A stretch of 64,000 nucleotides of DNA, from NCBI RefSeq assembly GCF_003265325.1, contig NZ_QGNX01000006.1:186001-250000 (forward strand), read 5' to 3'. Shown piece by piece: positions 50,801 to 60,429 of this stretch. Position 1 is the first letter of the stretch. The number at the start of each line of letters is the position of its first letter. The DNA comes from Oceanibium sediminis (GTDB lineage: Bacteria > Pseudomonadota > Alphaproteobacteria > Rhodobacterales > Rhodobacteraceae). The notes under the pieces were generated by a model, which worked only from the letters and a program-made list of their open reading frames with translations, was not told the origin of the DNA and did no database searches. The translations under genes and the position numbers were made by a program.

Positions 50801-51805
50801 ATGAGAAAGACACTCGCAACACTGCTGGCAGGCACCGCGATTGCGGCGTCGGCCCAGGCGTCGCTGGCCGATGGTCACATCGACGAGATCACCGTCGCCT
50901 ACTTCCTTGAGTGGCCGATGCCGTTCCTTGCCGCCAAGGCGGAAGGCAAATACGCAGAGGCGCTTGGCGTCGACGTGAACTGGGTCAGCTTCGACACCGG
51001 CACCGCGATGAGCGCCGCCATGGCCTCGGGCGACGTGCAGATCGCGGTCAGCCAGGGGATCCCGCCCTTCGTGGTGGCGGCCTCCAGCGGGCAGCCGCTG
51101 CAGGTGATCGACGTTGCCGTGTCCTATTCGGACAACGACAACTGCGTCGTGCGCACTGAGCTTGAGATCGACAAGGAAAACGCCTCCGAGCTGAATGGCA
51201 AGAAGGTCGCCATCCCGCTCGGCACCGCCGCGCATTATGGCTTCCTGCGGCAGATGGATCACTTCGGGGTCGATATTTCGACGCTGGAAATCGTGGACAT
51301 GGCCCCGCCCGAAGGCGCGGTCGCGCTAGCGCAGGGCGCGCTGGACTTCGCCTGCGGCTACGGCGGCGGTCTGGCACGGATGAAAGAGCACGGCAACGTG
51401 CTGCTGACCGGCGCCGAGAAGGAAGAGCTTGGCATCCTGGTCTTCGACGTCACCTCCGCCCCGGCGGACTTCATCGCCGAGAACCCCGAGTTGGTGGCCA
51501 AGTTCCTGGCCGTCACAGCCGAGGCCAACGACGCGTGGAACGCGGGCGACAACCGTGACGCGATGCTGGCCGTGATCGCCGAGCAGTCCGGCATGGAACT
51601 GGCGGATGCGGACGCGTCGATCTCGACCATGACCTTCCCGAGCCTGGAAGAGCAGCTGAGCGACAAGTGGATGAACGGCGGCATTCAGACCTTCATGAAG
51701 GGCGTCGCGGATGTCTTCGTAGAAGCGGGCAGCATCGAAAGCGCGCTGGACAGCTACGAAGACTCGCTGAACGCCGGGCCGATCAACGACGCCAGCAACA
51801 TGTAA
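50801..51805 (+). CDS. tauA: Taurine ABC transporter substrate-binding protein, orphan
   Basis: A 334-residue periplasmic protein with a standard Sec signal (MRKTLATLLAGTAIAASAQA). The mature sequence has VNWVSFDTGTAMSAAMASGD, SYSDNDNCVV and GTAAHYGFLRQMDHFGVD, matching alphaproteobacterial TauA as I remember it. CAGGAGACATC precedes the ATG. tauB, tauC and the taurine catabolic genes (tpa, xsc) normally beside it are absent; a stem-loop and convergent pobA follow. It would need an ATPase and permease encoded elsewhere. Confidence 0.87.
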   Translation: MRKTLATLLAGTAIAASAQASLADGHIDEITVAYFLEWPMPFLAAKAEGKYAEALGVDVNWVSFDTGTAMSAAMASGDVQIAVSQGIPPFVVAASSGQPLQVIDVAVSYSDNDNCVVRTELEIDKENASELNGKKVAIPLGTAAHYGFLRQMDHFGVDISTLEIVDMAPPEGAVALAQGALDFACGYGGGLARMKEHGNVLLTGAEKEELGILVFDVTSAPADFIAENPELVAKFLAVTAEANDAWNAGDNRDAMLAVIAEQSGMELADADASISTMTFPSLEEQLSDKWMNGGIQTFMKGVADVFVEAGSIESALDSYEDSLNAGPINDASNM

Positions 51806-51835
51806 CCACCGGCACGCCGCCGGAGGCACACCACA

Positions 51836-51867
51836 CGGGGCGGGGTTGCGAACAGCGCCCCGCCCCG
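51836..51867. terminator. GC-rich hairpin between tauA and pobA
   Basis: CGGGGCGGGG (51836-51845) pairs perfectly with CCCCGCCCCG (51858-51867) around 12 bases. It lies between converging genes with no long T-run, so bidirectional but possibly weak termination. Confidence 0.6.
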
Positions 51868-51887
51868 AGCGTTTCAGGGGGGCAGGT

Positions 51888-53057
51888 TCAGAACGGCAGG
51901 CCGATGTAATTCTCGGCCAGTTCCCGGCGCGCGGTTTCCGAGCGCGCAAGATGGGCAAGGCTGGCCTTGCGCATCTGCGCGGCGAAACTGTCCTCGCCCT
52001 CGAAATGATGCAGCATCATCGTCATCTGCCAGCTGAAGCGCATCGCCTTCCAGATCCGTTGCAGGGCCAGATCGGAATACCCCTCGATGCCGCGCGTGTC
52101 GTCACGCTTCAGCGCATCGATCAGCGCATGGTGCAGGTAGTAGACATCCGACACCGCAAGGTTCAGCCCCTTGGCCCCGGTCGGCGGCACGATATGCGCG
52201 GCGTCGCCCACCAGGAACAGGTTCCCCCAGCGCAAGGGCTCCGCCACGAAGGAGCGCAGCGGCGCGATGGATTTCTCGATCGAGGGGCCCGTGATCATCG
52301 CTTCCGCCGTGTCCGACGGCAGGCGTCGGCGCAGCTCGTCCCAGAAGCGCGCGTCGCTCCAATCCTCGGGGCGGTCGCTGAGCGGGACCTGCACGTAATA
52401 CCGGCTGAGCGTCGGATTGCGCATGGAGGCGAGCGCGAAGCCCCGGTGCGAGTTCGCGTAGATGATCTCGTCACTGCAAGGCGGGGTTTCGGACAGGACG
52501 CCGAGCCAGCCGAAGGGATAGACCCGCTCGAATTCCTGCCGTTTCGCCGCCGGGATGGTGCCCCGGCTGACGCCGTGAAACCCGTCGCAGCCCGCGACGT
52601 AGCGGCAGGTCAGCGTGCGGCGCGCGCCCTCATGCAGGAAGGAGACGACGGGCGCGCTGTCCTTCGCGCACTCGATCACCACGTCCTCGACCCCGTGCAG
52701 GATCGTGGTGCCCATCGCGGACTGGGCCTCGTAAAGATCCTGCGTCACCTCGGTCTGGCCATAGACCATCACCGATTTGCCGGTCAGCTCGTGGAAGTTG
52801 ATCCGCACCATCAGGTCGTCATCGCTGAGGTAGCAACCCTCGTGGGGGATGCCTTCGCGCATCATCCGCGCGCCGACGCCCGCCTCGGTCAACAGCGCGA
52901 CGGTGCCGCTTTCCAGGACCCCGGCCCTGATCCGGCCGAGCACATGCGCCCGGCTGGCGCGTTCGAGCACCACGGTGGCAACGCCCGCGCGGTTCAGCAG
53001 TTGCGACAGCAGCAACCCGGACGGGCCGCCGCCTATGATGGCGACTTCGGTTTTCAT
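51888..53057 (-). CDS. pobA: 4-hydroxybenzoate 3-monooxygenase
   Basis: A 389-residue class A flavin hydroxylase, the exact usual length for PobA. FAD motif IIGGGPSGLLLSQLLNRAG, RIRAGVLE, DG motif AGCDGFHGVSRG, and LFLVGDAAHIVPPTGAKGLN followed by SDVYYLHHAL agree with PobA of Pseudomonas. It makes protocatechuate from 4-hydroxybenzoate with NADPH and O2. Divergent from an AraC regulator, the classical pobA-pobR arrangement. The pca genes for the next steps are not in the window. Confidence 0.95.
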   Translation of the reverse strand: MKTEVAIIGGGPSGLLLSQLLNRAGVATVVLERASRAHVLGRIRAGVLESGTVALLTEAGVGARMMREGIPHEGCYLSDDDLMVRINFHELTGKSVMVYGQTEVTQDLYEAQSAMGTTILHGVEDVVIECAKDSAPVVSFLHEGARRTLTCRYVAGCDGFHGVSRGTIPAAKRQEFERVYPFGWLGVLSETPPCSDEIIYANSHRGFALASMRNPTLSRYYVQVPLSDRPEDWSDARFWDELRRRLPSDTAEAMITGPSIEKSIAPLRSFVAEPLRWGNLFLVGDAAHIVPPTGAKGLNLAVSDVYYLHHALIDALKRDDTRGIEGYSDLALQRIWKAMRFSWQMTMMLHHFEGEDSFAAQMRKASLAHLARSETARRELAENYIGLPF

Positions 53058-53148
53058 GGCCTGCCCCTGGCGGAAGGATCGGCGATCATCGCATGCCAGA
53101 ATGCGCGCAGGAATGGACCGGGGACACCATGACTGGTACTATTCGAAC

Positions 53149-53994
53149 ATGCCCCGCCCCGCCGCGATACCCGACTTCACCCTCTTCGGAGAGACTGGCG
53201 CCTTCCCCGACGTCGTCCATTGCGAGCGGATCAGGGACCGCGCTTCAGGGCACGGATGGGTGATCACGCCGCACAGGCATAGCCAGATGGTCCAGGTCTT
53301 CCTGCTCGAAAGCGGCCATGCCGAGGCGCAGCTGGACGATCGCGTGATCCGGATCGGCCCCGGCACCGTGCTCTACATTCCGGCACAAACCGTGCATGGC
53401 TTCGCCTTCGCACCCGGGACCGAGGGGTTCGTGATGTCCTTCCCCCTGCCCCTGCTCGGCGGCATTCTTTCGGCGAACCCGGATGTCGGCGCAAGCCTGG
53501 CCGCCCCGATCGGGGGGATGGCGGGGCCCCGGCTTGTGGCAAGCGCCGCGCTGCTGGCCGATACGCTGGCCGGGACCGCGACCTACCGCGCGACGGCGGC
53601 CATCGGGCTCGCGCAGGCGATGCTGGCGGCCGTGGCCGAGCTTGGCGCGCCGCCGGGCACGCCCGAAACCGGGGCAGGCCACCTGCGCCAGCTCGAGGCG
53701 CTGATGAAGGCGCACATGGGCGACGGATGGCGTCCGGGCGACTATGCCGCGGCCCTGTCGATCAGCACCGGGCACCTCAGCCGGCTGTGCCGCGCCGCCG
53801 CGGGTGTCGGCGCGAACGCCTACATCGAGCGCGCGACCATGACCGAGGCAAGCCGCCTGCTGGCCTTCACCCGGCTGCCGGTCGCGGTGATCGGCTACCG
53901 GCTGGGCTTCGCGGACCCGGCCTATTTCTCGCGCCGGTTCCGCGTGGTGCAGGGGCTGACGCCCACCGCCTACCGCGCCGCCTTCCTGGGCTGA
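53149..53994 (+). CDS. AraC family regulator, probable PobR
   Basis: A 281-residue regulator with an N-terminal cupin sensor domain (HRHSQMVQVFLLESGHA; YIPAQTVHGFAF) and two C-terminal helix-turn-helices (YAAALSISTGHLSRLCRAA; VIGYRLGFADPAYFSRRF). The start MPRPAAIPDF matches the expected PobR-like N-terminus; an upstream ATG at 53113 lacks ribosome-site spacing. Placed divergently from pobA, it most likely activates pobA with 4-hydroxybenzoate. Confidence 0.88.
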   Translation: MPRPAAIPDFTLFGETGAFPDVVHCERIRDRASGHGWVITPHRHSQMVQVFLLESGHAEAQLDDRVIRIGPGTVLYIPAQTVHGFAFAPGTEGFVMSFPLPLLGGILSANPDVGASLAAPIGGMAGPRLVASAALLADTLAGTATYRATAAIGLAQAMLAAVAELGAPPGTPETGAGHLRQLEALMKAHMGDGWRPGDYAAALSISTGHLSRLCRAAAGVGANAYIERATMTEASRLLAFTRLPVAVIGYRLGFADPAYFSRRFRVVQGLTPTAYRAAFLG

Positions 53995-53996
53995 GG

Positions 53997-55175
53997 TCAG
54001 GCCAGCAGCACGGGGATCCGGATCGGGCCGCGAAAGCCGAAGCCCCGCCAGATCACCGCGGAGGCGTCGGGAATGGACATGTCGGGGAAGCGATCGAACA
54101 GGATCGGCAGCATCACCTGGCCCACCGCGCGGCGCGCGACATGGGTGCCCTGGCAGAAATGCGGGCCGTTGCCGAAGGCCTGGTGCGGCACTTTCGGGCG
54201 GTAGACGTCGAACACCTCGCCATTCTCGACCACGTCCTCGTCGCGGTTGGCGCTGGCCTGGATCGTCATCACCGTGTCGCCCTTGGGGATCAGGTGGCCG
54301 CGGATCTCCGTATCCTCGGTCACCAGCCGGGAGGAGGCCTGGATCGGCGCGACCCAGCGCACCGCTTCCTCGAAGGCGAGGTCCCAGTCTTCGTTGCGGA
54401 CCACCTCGTCGCGCTGCTCGGGGTTGGTGAGCAGGCCGTAGAGGACGGTGTTCAGCGCATCGCGCGGCTCGTTGATGCCGCCGCCGATGGCGATCTTGAT
54501 ATTGGCGTAGATCTGGGTCAGCGGGATCGGGTCCGGATCGTTCAGCATCACCGAAAGCGCAGAGTTGCCCGGCTCGGCGCGGTGGCGTTCATGCAGGCTG
54601 TCGAGCAGGGCGTGAACCTCCTCATTGGCGCGGTCGGAGCGCGCGAAGGGCTCGTCCCGCCAGCCGAAGTTGCCCGCGCCGTCGATCAGCGCCTGGCTCC
54701 AGCGCTGCATTTCCGCGTCGCTGGCCTCCTCCATGCCGAGCAGGATCGCGAGGCCGCGCGCCGCGTAGGGGCCCGAGAGCGCGGGAAACAGGTCCACCAC
54801 CTCGCCCCGCGGCAGGCGCGCGACGTAGTCCTCGGCCACCTTGCGATAGCGCGGGATCCAGTCGTCGCGGATCACCTTGGGGCTGAAGGCGGGAGCCATG
54901 GCCATCCGCTCCCTCAGATGCGCCTCGCCGTCCTTGCGCATCAGCGTGTGGGACCAGAACGCGCGCTTCATCGGCGTGTTGGGGTCGTCCGAGCTGAACA
55001 GCTCGGGCGTGTCCTTGACGTATTTGGTGTCCGCCGCCTTCGTCAGCAGCGTGCGCCCGGTCGCCTTGACGCGCAGCACCGGTGCCTCGCGGCGCAGGCG
55101 GCGGTAGATGGGGTACGGGTCGCGATCCAGCTGGTCCAGCGTGATGGTGTCATCCTCGGGGGCAAGATTTGCCAT
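53997..55175 (-). CDS. Cytochrome P450
   Basis: A 392-residue soluble bacterial P450. ExxR is EAVR (about 270-273) and the haem loop is FGNGPHFCQGTHVARR with Cys about 341. The I-helix reads GGGINEPRDA (about 231-240) where AGxD/ET is usual, so the oxygen-activating acid/Thr pair is replaced by Asn-Glu-Pro. A Glu-Pro pair also occurs in aromatic O-demethylase GcoA (CYP255A) as I recall it, and the C-terminus GFGFRGP is similar. No ferredoxin or reductase gene is adjacent. An aromatic substrate is a reasonable guess given pobA next door. Confidence 0.9.
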   Translation of the reverse strand: MANLAPEDDTITLDQLDRDPYPIYRRLRREAPVLRVKATGRTLLTKAADTKYVKDTPELFSSDDPNTPMKRAFWSHTLMRKDGEAHLRERMAMAPAFSPKVIRDDWIPRYRKVAEDYVARLPRGEVVDLFPALSGPYAARGLAILLGMEEASDAEMQRWSQALIDGAGNFGWRDEPFARSDRANEEVHALLDSLHERHRAEPGNSALSVMLNDPDPIPLTQIYANIKIAIGGGINEPRDALNTVLYGLLTNPEQRDEVVRNEDWDLAFEEAVRWVAPIQASSRLVTEDTEIRGHLIPKGDTVMTIQASANRDEDVVENGEVFDVYRPKVPHQAFGNGPHFCQGTHVARRAVGQVMLPILFDRFPDMSIPDASAVIWRGFGFRGPIRIPVLLA

Positions 55176-55395
55176 GACGCGATCCCTTTCGATTCGAAAT
55201 GCGCTTCTTAACACGATAGGCACAGGCACCTGCCCGTGCGAACCCCTCGCCGCGGAGATATCGCAAGCTATGTAGGGGGTGTGGGCGGGTCGTCAAAAGA
55301 CTTAGGGCTTCACGCCGGGGTGATAATCGCGTTGTGTAAAGCGGGACCCAAGCCGGAATGCCTGGAAGACGCGCTCAGAACCTACGGGAGGAGAC

Positions 55396-56427
55396 ATGAT
55401 GAACCGAATGACACGCACGATGCTCGCCGCGCTGGCCGCCGTCGCACTGCCAACCGCGACACTCGCGCAGGAGGTGACCTTGCGCCTGCACCAGTTCCTG
55501 CCGCCGGTGGCGACGGTGCCTGCCAAGATCCTGAAGCCATGGGGCGAGCAGCTGTCCGAGGCATCCGGCGGGCGGATCGAGATCCAGCACTTCGACGCCA
55601 TGGCCCTTGGCGGGCGGCCCCCCGAGCTGATGGACCAGGCGCGCGACGGCGTGGCCGATCTGATCATGACGATTGTCGGCTACACCCCTGGCCGCTTCCC
55701 GCGCACGGAAGTGTTCGAACTGCCCTTCATGATGAAGGACCCGGTCGGGACCTCGCGTGCGTTCTGGCAAATGGTCGAAAGCGATTTCCAGGGGAATGAG
55801 TACGCCGACGTCAAGGTGCTAGGCGCCTGGGTGCACGGCCCCGGCGTGATCCATTCCGCCGAGCCGATCCGGTCGCTTGAGGACATGGCCGGCAAGACCC
55901 TGCGCGGCCCGACCCGCGTCATCACCGACATGCTGAGCGAGCTTGGCGCAACCCCGGTCGGCATGCCCGTCCCGGCCGTGCCCGAGGCGCTGTCCAAGGG
56001 CGTGATCAACGGCACCGTCATCCCCTGGGAAGTGACGCCGGCGATCCGCTCGTCCGAACTGGTCAGCAACCATACCGAGTTCACCGGGGACGAGGCGCTC
56101 TACACCGCCACCGTCGTGCTGGTGATGAACAAGGACCGGTATGAAAGCCTGCCCGACGACCTGCGCGCCATTCTCGACGCCGAGGCGGGCGAGAAACTGT
56201 CCACCTTCGCCGCGCAAGCGATGCTGGACGCCGATGCGCCGGGCCGCGCCATCGCGGAAAACGCGGGCAACAACATCATCCAGCTCGACGCAGAAGAAGT
56301 CGCCCGCTGGAAGGAAGCCGCCCAGCCCGTGATCGCGCGCTGGGTCGCCGAGATGGACGAGAAGGGCATCGACGGCCAGGCCCTGATCGACAAAGCCTCG
56401 GCGCTGATCGACGAATACTCGCAGTAA
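55396..56427 (+). CDS. TRAP transporter substrate-binding protein, second system
   Basis: A 343-residue DctP-family protein with a Sec signal (MTRTMLAALAAVALPTATLA, cleavage after LAQ) and a mature start EVTLRLHQFLPP. It has GKTLRGPTRVITDMLSELGA and GVINGTVIPWEV. Two adjacent ATGs follow GGGAGGAGAC; either could start. The transported acid is unknown; convergence with the kynurenine genes does not prove a link. A GC stem-loop separates it from the permease genes. Confidence 0.9.
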   Translation: MMNRMTRTMLAALAAVALPTATLAQEVTLRLHQFLPPVATVPAKILKPWGEQLSEASGGRIEIQHFDAMALGGRPPELMDQARDGVADLIMTIVGYTPGRFPRTEVFELPFMMKDPVGTSRAFWQMVESDFQGNEYADVKVLGAWVHGPGVIHSAEPIRSLEDMAGKTLRGPTRVITDMLSELGATPVGMPVPAVPEALSKGVINGTVIPWEVTPAIRSSELVSNHTEFTGDEALYTATVVLVMNKDRYESLPDDLRAILDAEAGEKLSTFAAQAMLDADAPGRAIAENAGNNIIQLDAEEVARWKEAAQPVIARWVAEMDEKGIDGQALIDKASALIDEYSQ

Positions 56428-56434
56428 GCACTTC

Positions 56435-56461
56435 GCCGGGGTCCCCGCACGGGGCCCCGGC
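56435..56461 (+). other. Stem-loop between the second TRAP binding protein and permease genes
   Basis: GCCGGGG and CCCCGGC arms with inner CCCCG/CGGGG pairing, about a 12-bp near-perfect stem with one mismatch. It sits where the other TRAP operon has a terminator-like hairpin, consistent with uneven expression of binding protein and permeases. Confidence 0.55.
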
Positions 56462-56479
56462 AAGGGCCGCGACGCGCGC

Positions 56480-57007
56480 ATGTACAGCATCCTCTCCTCC
56501 TTCGCCCAGGCGCTTGCGCGCTGGATGGCCTACGCGGGCGGCGCGGTGCTGCTGATCGTGGTCGGGTTGACCTGCATTTCCATCGCCGGGCGCGCGCTGC
56601 TGCCCTTCAACCTGGGCGTGGGGCCGATCAAGGGGATTTACGACATCACCGAAATCGGGATGGCCGCCGCCGTCTTCGCGTTCCTGCCCTGGTGCCAGGT
56701 GCAGCGCGGTCACGCCGCCGTCGACCTGTTCGAGCCGGTCTTCCCGCCGCTGCTCAATCGCCTCCTCGACCTGCTGTTCGACGGGGCGATGTTCGCGGTG
56801 GCCCTCGTGGTGACATACCGGATGTACCTCGGGATGGCGGACAAGATGCGCTACGGGGAAACCACGCAGATCGCGCAGATCCCGGTCTGGTACGGCTACG
56901 CGGCCAGCCTTGTCGGGGCGGCGGCCTTCGTGCTCGTCGCGGCGTTCTGCGTCATCCGGGCGGCGCGCGCGCTGGTCCGGGGCAAGGCGGATGGTGCCCA
57001 TGTCTGA
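56480..57007 (+). CDS. TRAP transporter small permease (DctQ), second system
   Basis: A 175-residue four-helix DctQ protein: GIYDITEIGMAAAVFAFLPW followed by QVQRGHAAVDLFEP. The stop overlaps the DctM start by eight bases. No strong ribosome site precedes the ATG, so translation may be low. Confidence 0.88.
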   Translation: MYSILSSFAQALARWMAYAGGAVLLIVVGLTCISIAGRALLPFNLGVGPIKGIYDITEIGMAAAVFAFLPWCQVQRGHAAVDLFEPVFPPLLNRLLDLLFDGAMFAVALVVTYRMYLGMADKMRYGETTQIAQIPVWYGYAASLVGAAAFVLVAAFCVIRAARALVRGKADGAHV

Positions 57008-58331
57008 CATTGCGCTGGCGCTGTGGTCGTTCCCGGTTCTGCTGATCCTGATCTTCCTGCGCGCGCCCATCGCGCTGGCGATGTTGGCGATCGGATTCGC
57101 GGGCTCCTACCTGGTCATCGGGACTCCGGCCATGGTGCTGAACCAGTTGAAGACGCTGACCTATGGCACGTTCTCCAACTACTCCTTCTCGATCATTCCG
57201 CTGTTCCTGCTGATGGGCCAGTTCGCCACGCTTTCAGGGATGTCCGCATCGCTGTTCCGCGCGGCGGAGAGTTTCCTCGGCCACCGGAGGGGCGGCGTCG
57301 CCATGTCCGCCGTGGGCGCCTGTGCGGGCTTCGGGGCGATCTGCGGCTCGTCGCTGGCCACCGCCGCGACCATGGGCCAGGTCGCCCTGCCCGAGTTGCG
57401 CCGCTACGGCTACCCCGGGTCGCTGGCCACCGGGGCGCTGGCGGCGGGGGGAACCCTCGGCATCCTGATCCCGCCGAGCGTGATCCTGGTGATTTATGCC
57501 ATCCTGGCCGAACAGAACATCGAGAAGCTGTTCGTCGCGGCCCTGATCCCCGGCATCCTGGCGGCCATCGGCTACATGATCGCCATTTCGATCTGGGTCC
57601 GGGTTTCGCCCAACGCCGCCGTGGTGAAGGACCGTGTCCCATGGGGCGAACGGATCGTGGCGCTGGCGGGGATCTGGCCGGTTCTGGCGATCTTTGTCGC
57701 CGTCGTCGGGGGGATCTACGTCGGGATCTTCACCCCGACCGAGGCGGCGGCCGTGGGCGCCGCCGGCACCGGGCTGACCGCCGCCCTGTCGGGCCAGATG
57801 AGCGTCGCGCGCCTGCGCCAGGCGTTGCTGTCCACCGCCACGTCGACGGCGATGATCTTCCTGATCATCCTTGGCGCGGGGGTCTACAACAACTTCCTGG
57901 CGCTGACGCAACTGCCGCAGAACGCCTCCGTCTGGGTGGCGGAACAGGGGGTCTCGCCCTGGTGGGTGATGGTCGCGGTGCTGCTGATGTACCTGGTGTT
58001 CGGCTGCATCATGGATTCGCTGTCGATGGTGCTGCTGACGGTGCCGATCATCTTCCCGATCATGGCCGCCCTGGATTTCGGGATGAGCCCCAACGACTTC
58101 GGGCTGTGGTTCGGCATCCTCGTGCTGATCGTGGTGGAGGTGGGGCTGATAACGCCGCCCGTCGGCATGAACCTGTTCATCATAAACAAACTGGCCGACC
58201 AGGTGCCCATCGGGCAGACCTATCGCGGGGCGCTGCCCTTCGTTGTCACCGACATGATCCGCGTGGTGATACTGACCGCCTTTCCGGGCATCACGCTGTG
58301 GCTGGTCTGGGTGATCGACGGGCTCAGGTGA
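57000..58331 (+). CDS. TRAP transporter large permease (DctM), second system
   Basis: A 443-residue DctM protein: YSFSIIPLFLLMGQFATLSG, AICGSSLATAATMGQVALPE, LAAGGTLGILIPPSVILVIY and C-terminal LITPPVGMNLFIINKLAD. It overlaps DctQ at its start. Its 3' end overlaps the convergent kynureninase gene by eight bases. Confidence 0.93.
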   Translation: MSDIALALWSFPVLLILIFLRAPIALAMLAIGFAGSYLVIGTPAMVLNQLKTLTYGTFSNYSFSIIPLFLLMGQFATLSGMSASLFRAAESFLGHRRGGVAMSAVGACAGFGAICGSSLATAATMGQVALPELRRYGYPGSLATGALAAGGTLGILIPPSVILVIYAILAEQNIEKLFVAALIPGILAAIGYMIAISIWVRVSPNAAVVKDRVPWGERIVALAGIWPVLAIFVAVVGGIYVGIFTPTEAAAVGAAGTGLTAALSGQMSVARLRQALLSTATSTAMIFLIILGAGVYNNFLALTQLPQNASVWVAEQGVSPWWVMVAVLLMYLVFGCIMDSLSMVLLTVPIIFPIMAALDFGMSPNDFGLWFGILVLIVVEVGLITPPVGMNLFIINKLADQVPIGQTYRGALPFVVTDMIRVVILTAFPGITLWLVWVIDGLR

Positions 58332-59517
58332 CGCGGCTGACCTTGCGATGGGCCGGATCGTCCCACAGGCGGTTGTCCATGACGTCCTGAAGGATATCCA
58401 CCGCCGCCAGAACGTCGCCCTCATCCAGGTAGAGCGGGGTGAAGCCGAAGCGCATCACGTCCGGCGCGCGGAAATCCCCGATCACGCCGCGCGCGATCAG
58501 CGCCTGCATCGCGGCATAGCCATGCTCGAACGCGAAAGACACCTGCGAGCCGCGCAGAGCCCCGTCCCGCGGGCTGACTAGGCGCAGGTCCGGGCAACGC
58601 GCCTCCACCTCCGCGATGAACCGCTCGGACAGCGCGAGCGAGGCGGCCCGCACATCGCCAAGCGACACGCCGTCCCAGGCATCCAGCGCCGCGTCCAGCG
58701 CGCTCAGTTGCAGTACCGGCGGGGTACCGACGCGCATCCGCTCGATATCCGGCGCGGGGCGGTAGCCCAGGTCGAAGGCGAAGGGCGCGTCATGGCCCAT
58801 CCAGCCCGACAGGAACGGTTCCGCCTGCCCGATCAGGTCCGGGCGGACATAGATGAACGCCGGCGCACCCGGCCCGGCGTTGAGGTACTTGTAGGTGCAG
58901 CCGACGGCGAATTCCGCGCCGGAACCGGCGATATCCACCTCGACCGCGCCCGCACTGTGGGCAAGGTCCCAGATCATCACCGCGCCCGCGTCCTGCGCCT
59001 TGCGGGTAATCGCGGCCATGTCGTGCTTGCGACCGGTGCGATAATCAACCTCGGTCAGCATCACGGCGGCAAGCGTATCGTCGATCGCAGCGGCCACCTC
59101 CTCGGGCGGGACGACCTTCAGCGTGTAACCCGCGTCCCGCAGGCGGATCAGCCCCTCGGCCATGTAAAGGTCGGTCGGGAAATTGCCGTCGTCCGACAGG
59201 ATCACCTTGCGCTCGGGGCGCATCTGCATCGCGGCGGACAAGGCCTGGAAAACCTTGATCGTCAGCGTGTCGCCGGTCATCACGCTGCCCTTGGGCGCGC
59301 CGATCAGCCCCGCGATACGGTTGCCTACCCGTTGCGGCAGGCCCATCCAGTCGCAGGTGTTCCACCCCTTGATCAGCTCCTTCCCCCACTCGTCTCGAAC
59401 GACCTGTGTCAGGCGTTCGGCCACGCCGCGCGGCAGCGGGCCAAGGGAATTGCCGTTGAGGTAGATCACGCCATCGGGCACATCGAACAGCGCCTTTCGG
59501 GGCAGGGTCATGGTCAT
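58324..59517 (-). CDS. kynU: Kynureninase
   Basis: A 397-residue PLP enzyme cleaving kynurenine to anthranilate and alanine. It has [14 protein letters not shown] at the start, [28 protein letters not shown] (PLP Asp) and [14 protein letters not shown] with the Schiff-base Lys. Length and motifs fit KynU. It overlaps the kynA stop (ATGA). Kynurenine formamidase (kynB) is not next to them, so it must be elsewhere or replaced. Confidence 0.95.
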   Translation of the reverse strand: MTMTLPRKALFDVPDGVIYLNGNSLGPLPRGVAERLTQVVRDEWGKELIKGWNTCDWMGLPQRVGNRIAGLIGAPKGSVMTGDTLTIKVFQALSAAMQMRPERKVILSDDGNFPTDLYMAEGLIRLRDAGYTLKVVPPEEVAAAIDDTLAAVMLTEVDYRTGRKHDMAAITRKAQDAGAVMIWDLAHSAGAVEVDIAGSGAEFAVGCTYKYLNAGPGAPAFIYVRPDLIGQAEPFLSGWMGHDAPFAFDLGYRPAPDIERMRVGTPPVLQLSALDAALDAWDGVSLGDVRAASLALSERFIAEVEARCPDLRLVSPRDGALRGSQVSFAFEHGYAAMQALIARGVIGDFRAPDVMRFGFTPLYLDEGDVLAAVDILQDVMDNRLWDDPAHRKVSRVT

Positions 59518-60347
59518 AATCCTCCTCGCATGTGCCAGAGTTCGGGGAACAGCTCGACTTCGAGCATCCGGCGCAGGTAGGGCACGCCGCTGGTGCCGCC
59601 GGTGCCGCGTTTGAAGCCGATCACGCGTTCGACCGTGGTGACATGGTTGAACCGCCAGCGGCGGAAGTAATCCTCAAGATCAACCAGCTTTTCGGCCAAT
59701 TCGTAAAGCGTCCAATGTTCATCCGGCGCGCGGTAGATCCGGGTCCAGGCCGCGATGACCTGCTCATGGGCCTTGTGGGGCCCGTCGAGGCGATAGACCT
59801 CTGCTGGGAATTCCAGCCCGAGGGCCTGTTCCAGCTGCCTGAGCGCCACGTGATAGAGGCTCGGGCGCTGCATTTCCGCGCTCAGCCGGCGGTGCAGCTC
59901 GGGGCGGTGCTCGTGTACCTTCAGCATCGCGGGATTGCGATTGCCGAGCATGAATTCGATCAGGCGATACTGGTGCGACTGGAAGCCTGAGGACGCGCCG
60001 AGCGACTTGCGGAACGTCGTGTAATCGCTGGGCGTCATGGTGCGCAGCACGTCCCACGCGTTATTGAGCTGCTCGAAAATCCGCGCGACACGGGCGAGCA
60101 TCTTGAACACCTGGGGATTCCGCCCCTCCTCCATCAGCGTGCGGGCAGCGGAAAGTTCGTGCAGGATCAGCCGCATCCAGAGTTCCGAGGTCTGGTGCTG
60201 GATGATGAACAGCATTTCGTCATGCGCGCCGGACAGCGGGCGCTGCGCGGCGAGCAGCTCATCCATGTCCAGGTAGTCGCCGTAGCTCATGTCGCGCGCG
60301 AAGGACATCTTCGCGCCGTCCCGGCTGGGATCGTAGCTGTCGCTCAT
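59514..60347 (-). CDS. kynA: Tryptophan 2,3-dioxygenase
   Basis: A 277-residue haem dioxygenase opening tryptophan to N-formylkynurenine. Diagnostic stretches are [31 protein letters not shown] (distal His in IIQHQ), [33 protein letters not shown] (proximal His) and [24 protein letters not shown] precedes ATG 60347; an in-frame Met 18 codons upstream is less likely. First gene of the kynA-kynU unit. Confidence 0.96.
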   Translation of the reverse strand: MSDSYDPSRDGAKMSFARDMSYGDYLDMDELLAAQRPLSGAHDEMLFIIQHQTSELWMRLILHELSAARTLMEEGRNPQVFKMLARVARIFEQLNNAWDVLRTMTPSDYTTFRKSLGASSGFQSHQYRLIEFMLGNRNPAMLKVHEHRPELHRRLSAEMQRPSLYHVALRQLEQALGLEFPAEVYRLDGPHKAHEQVIAAWTRIYRAPDEHWTLYELAEKLVDLEDYFRRWRFNHVTTVERVIGFKRGTGGTSGVPYLRRMLEVELFPELWHMRGGL

Positions 60348-60429
60348 CGTGCCCTCCTGCTGCGGCTGCTCATCTTGCTGATACAGCGGCGCGGGGGCCA
60401 CGCCAAGGTGGCGCGCAAGCGCTGGCCTG

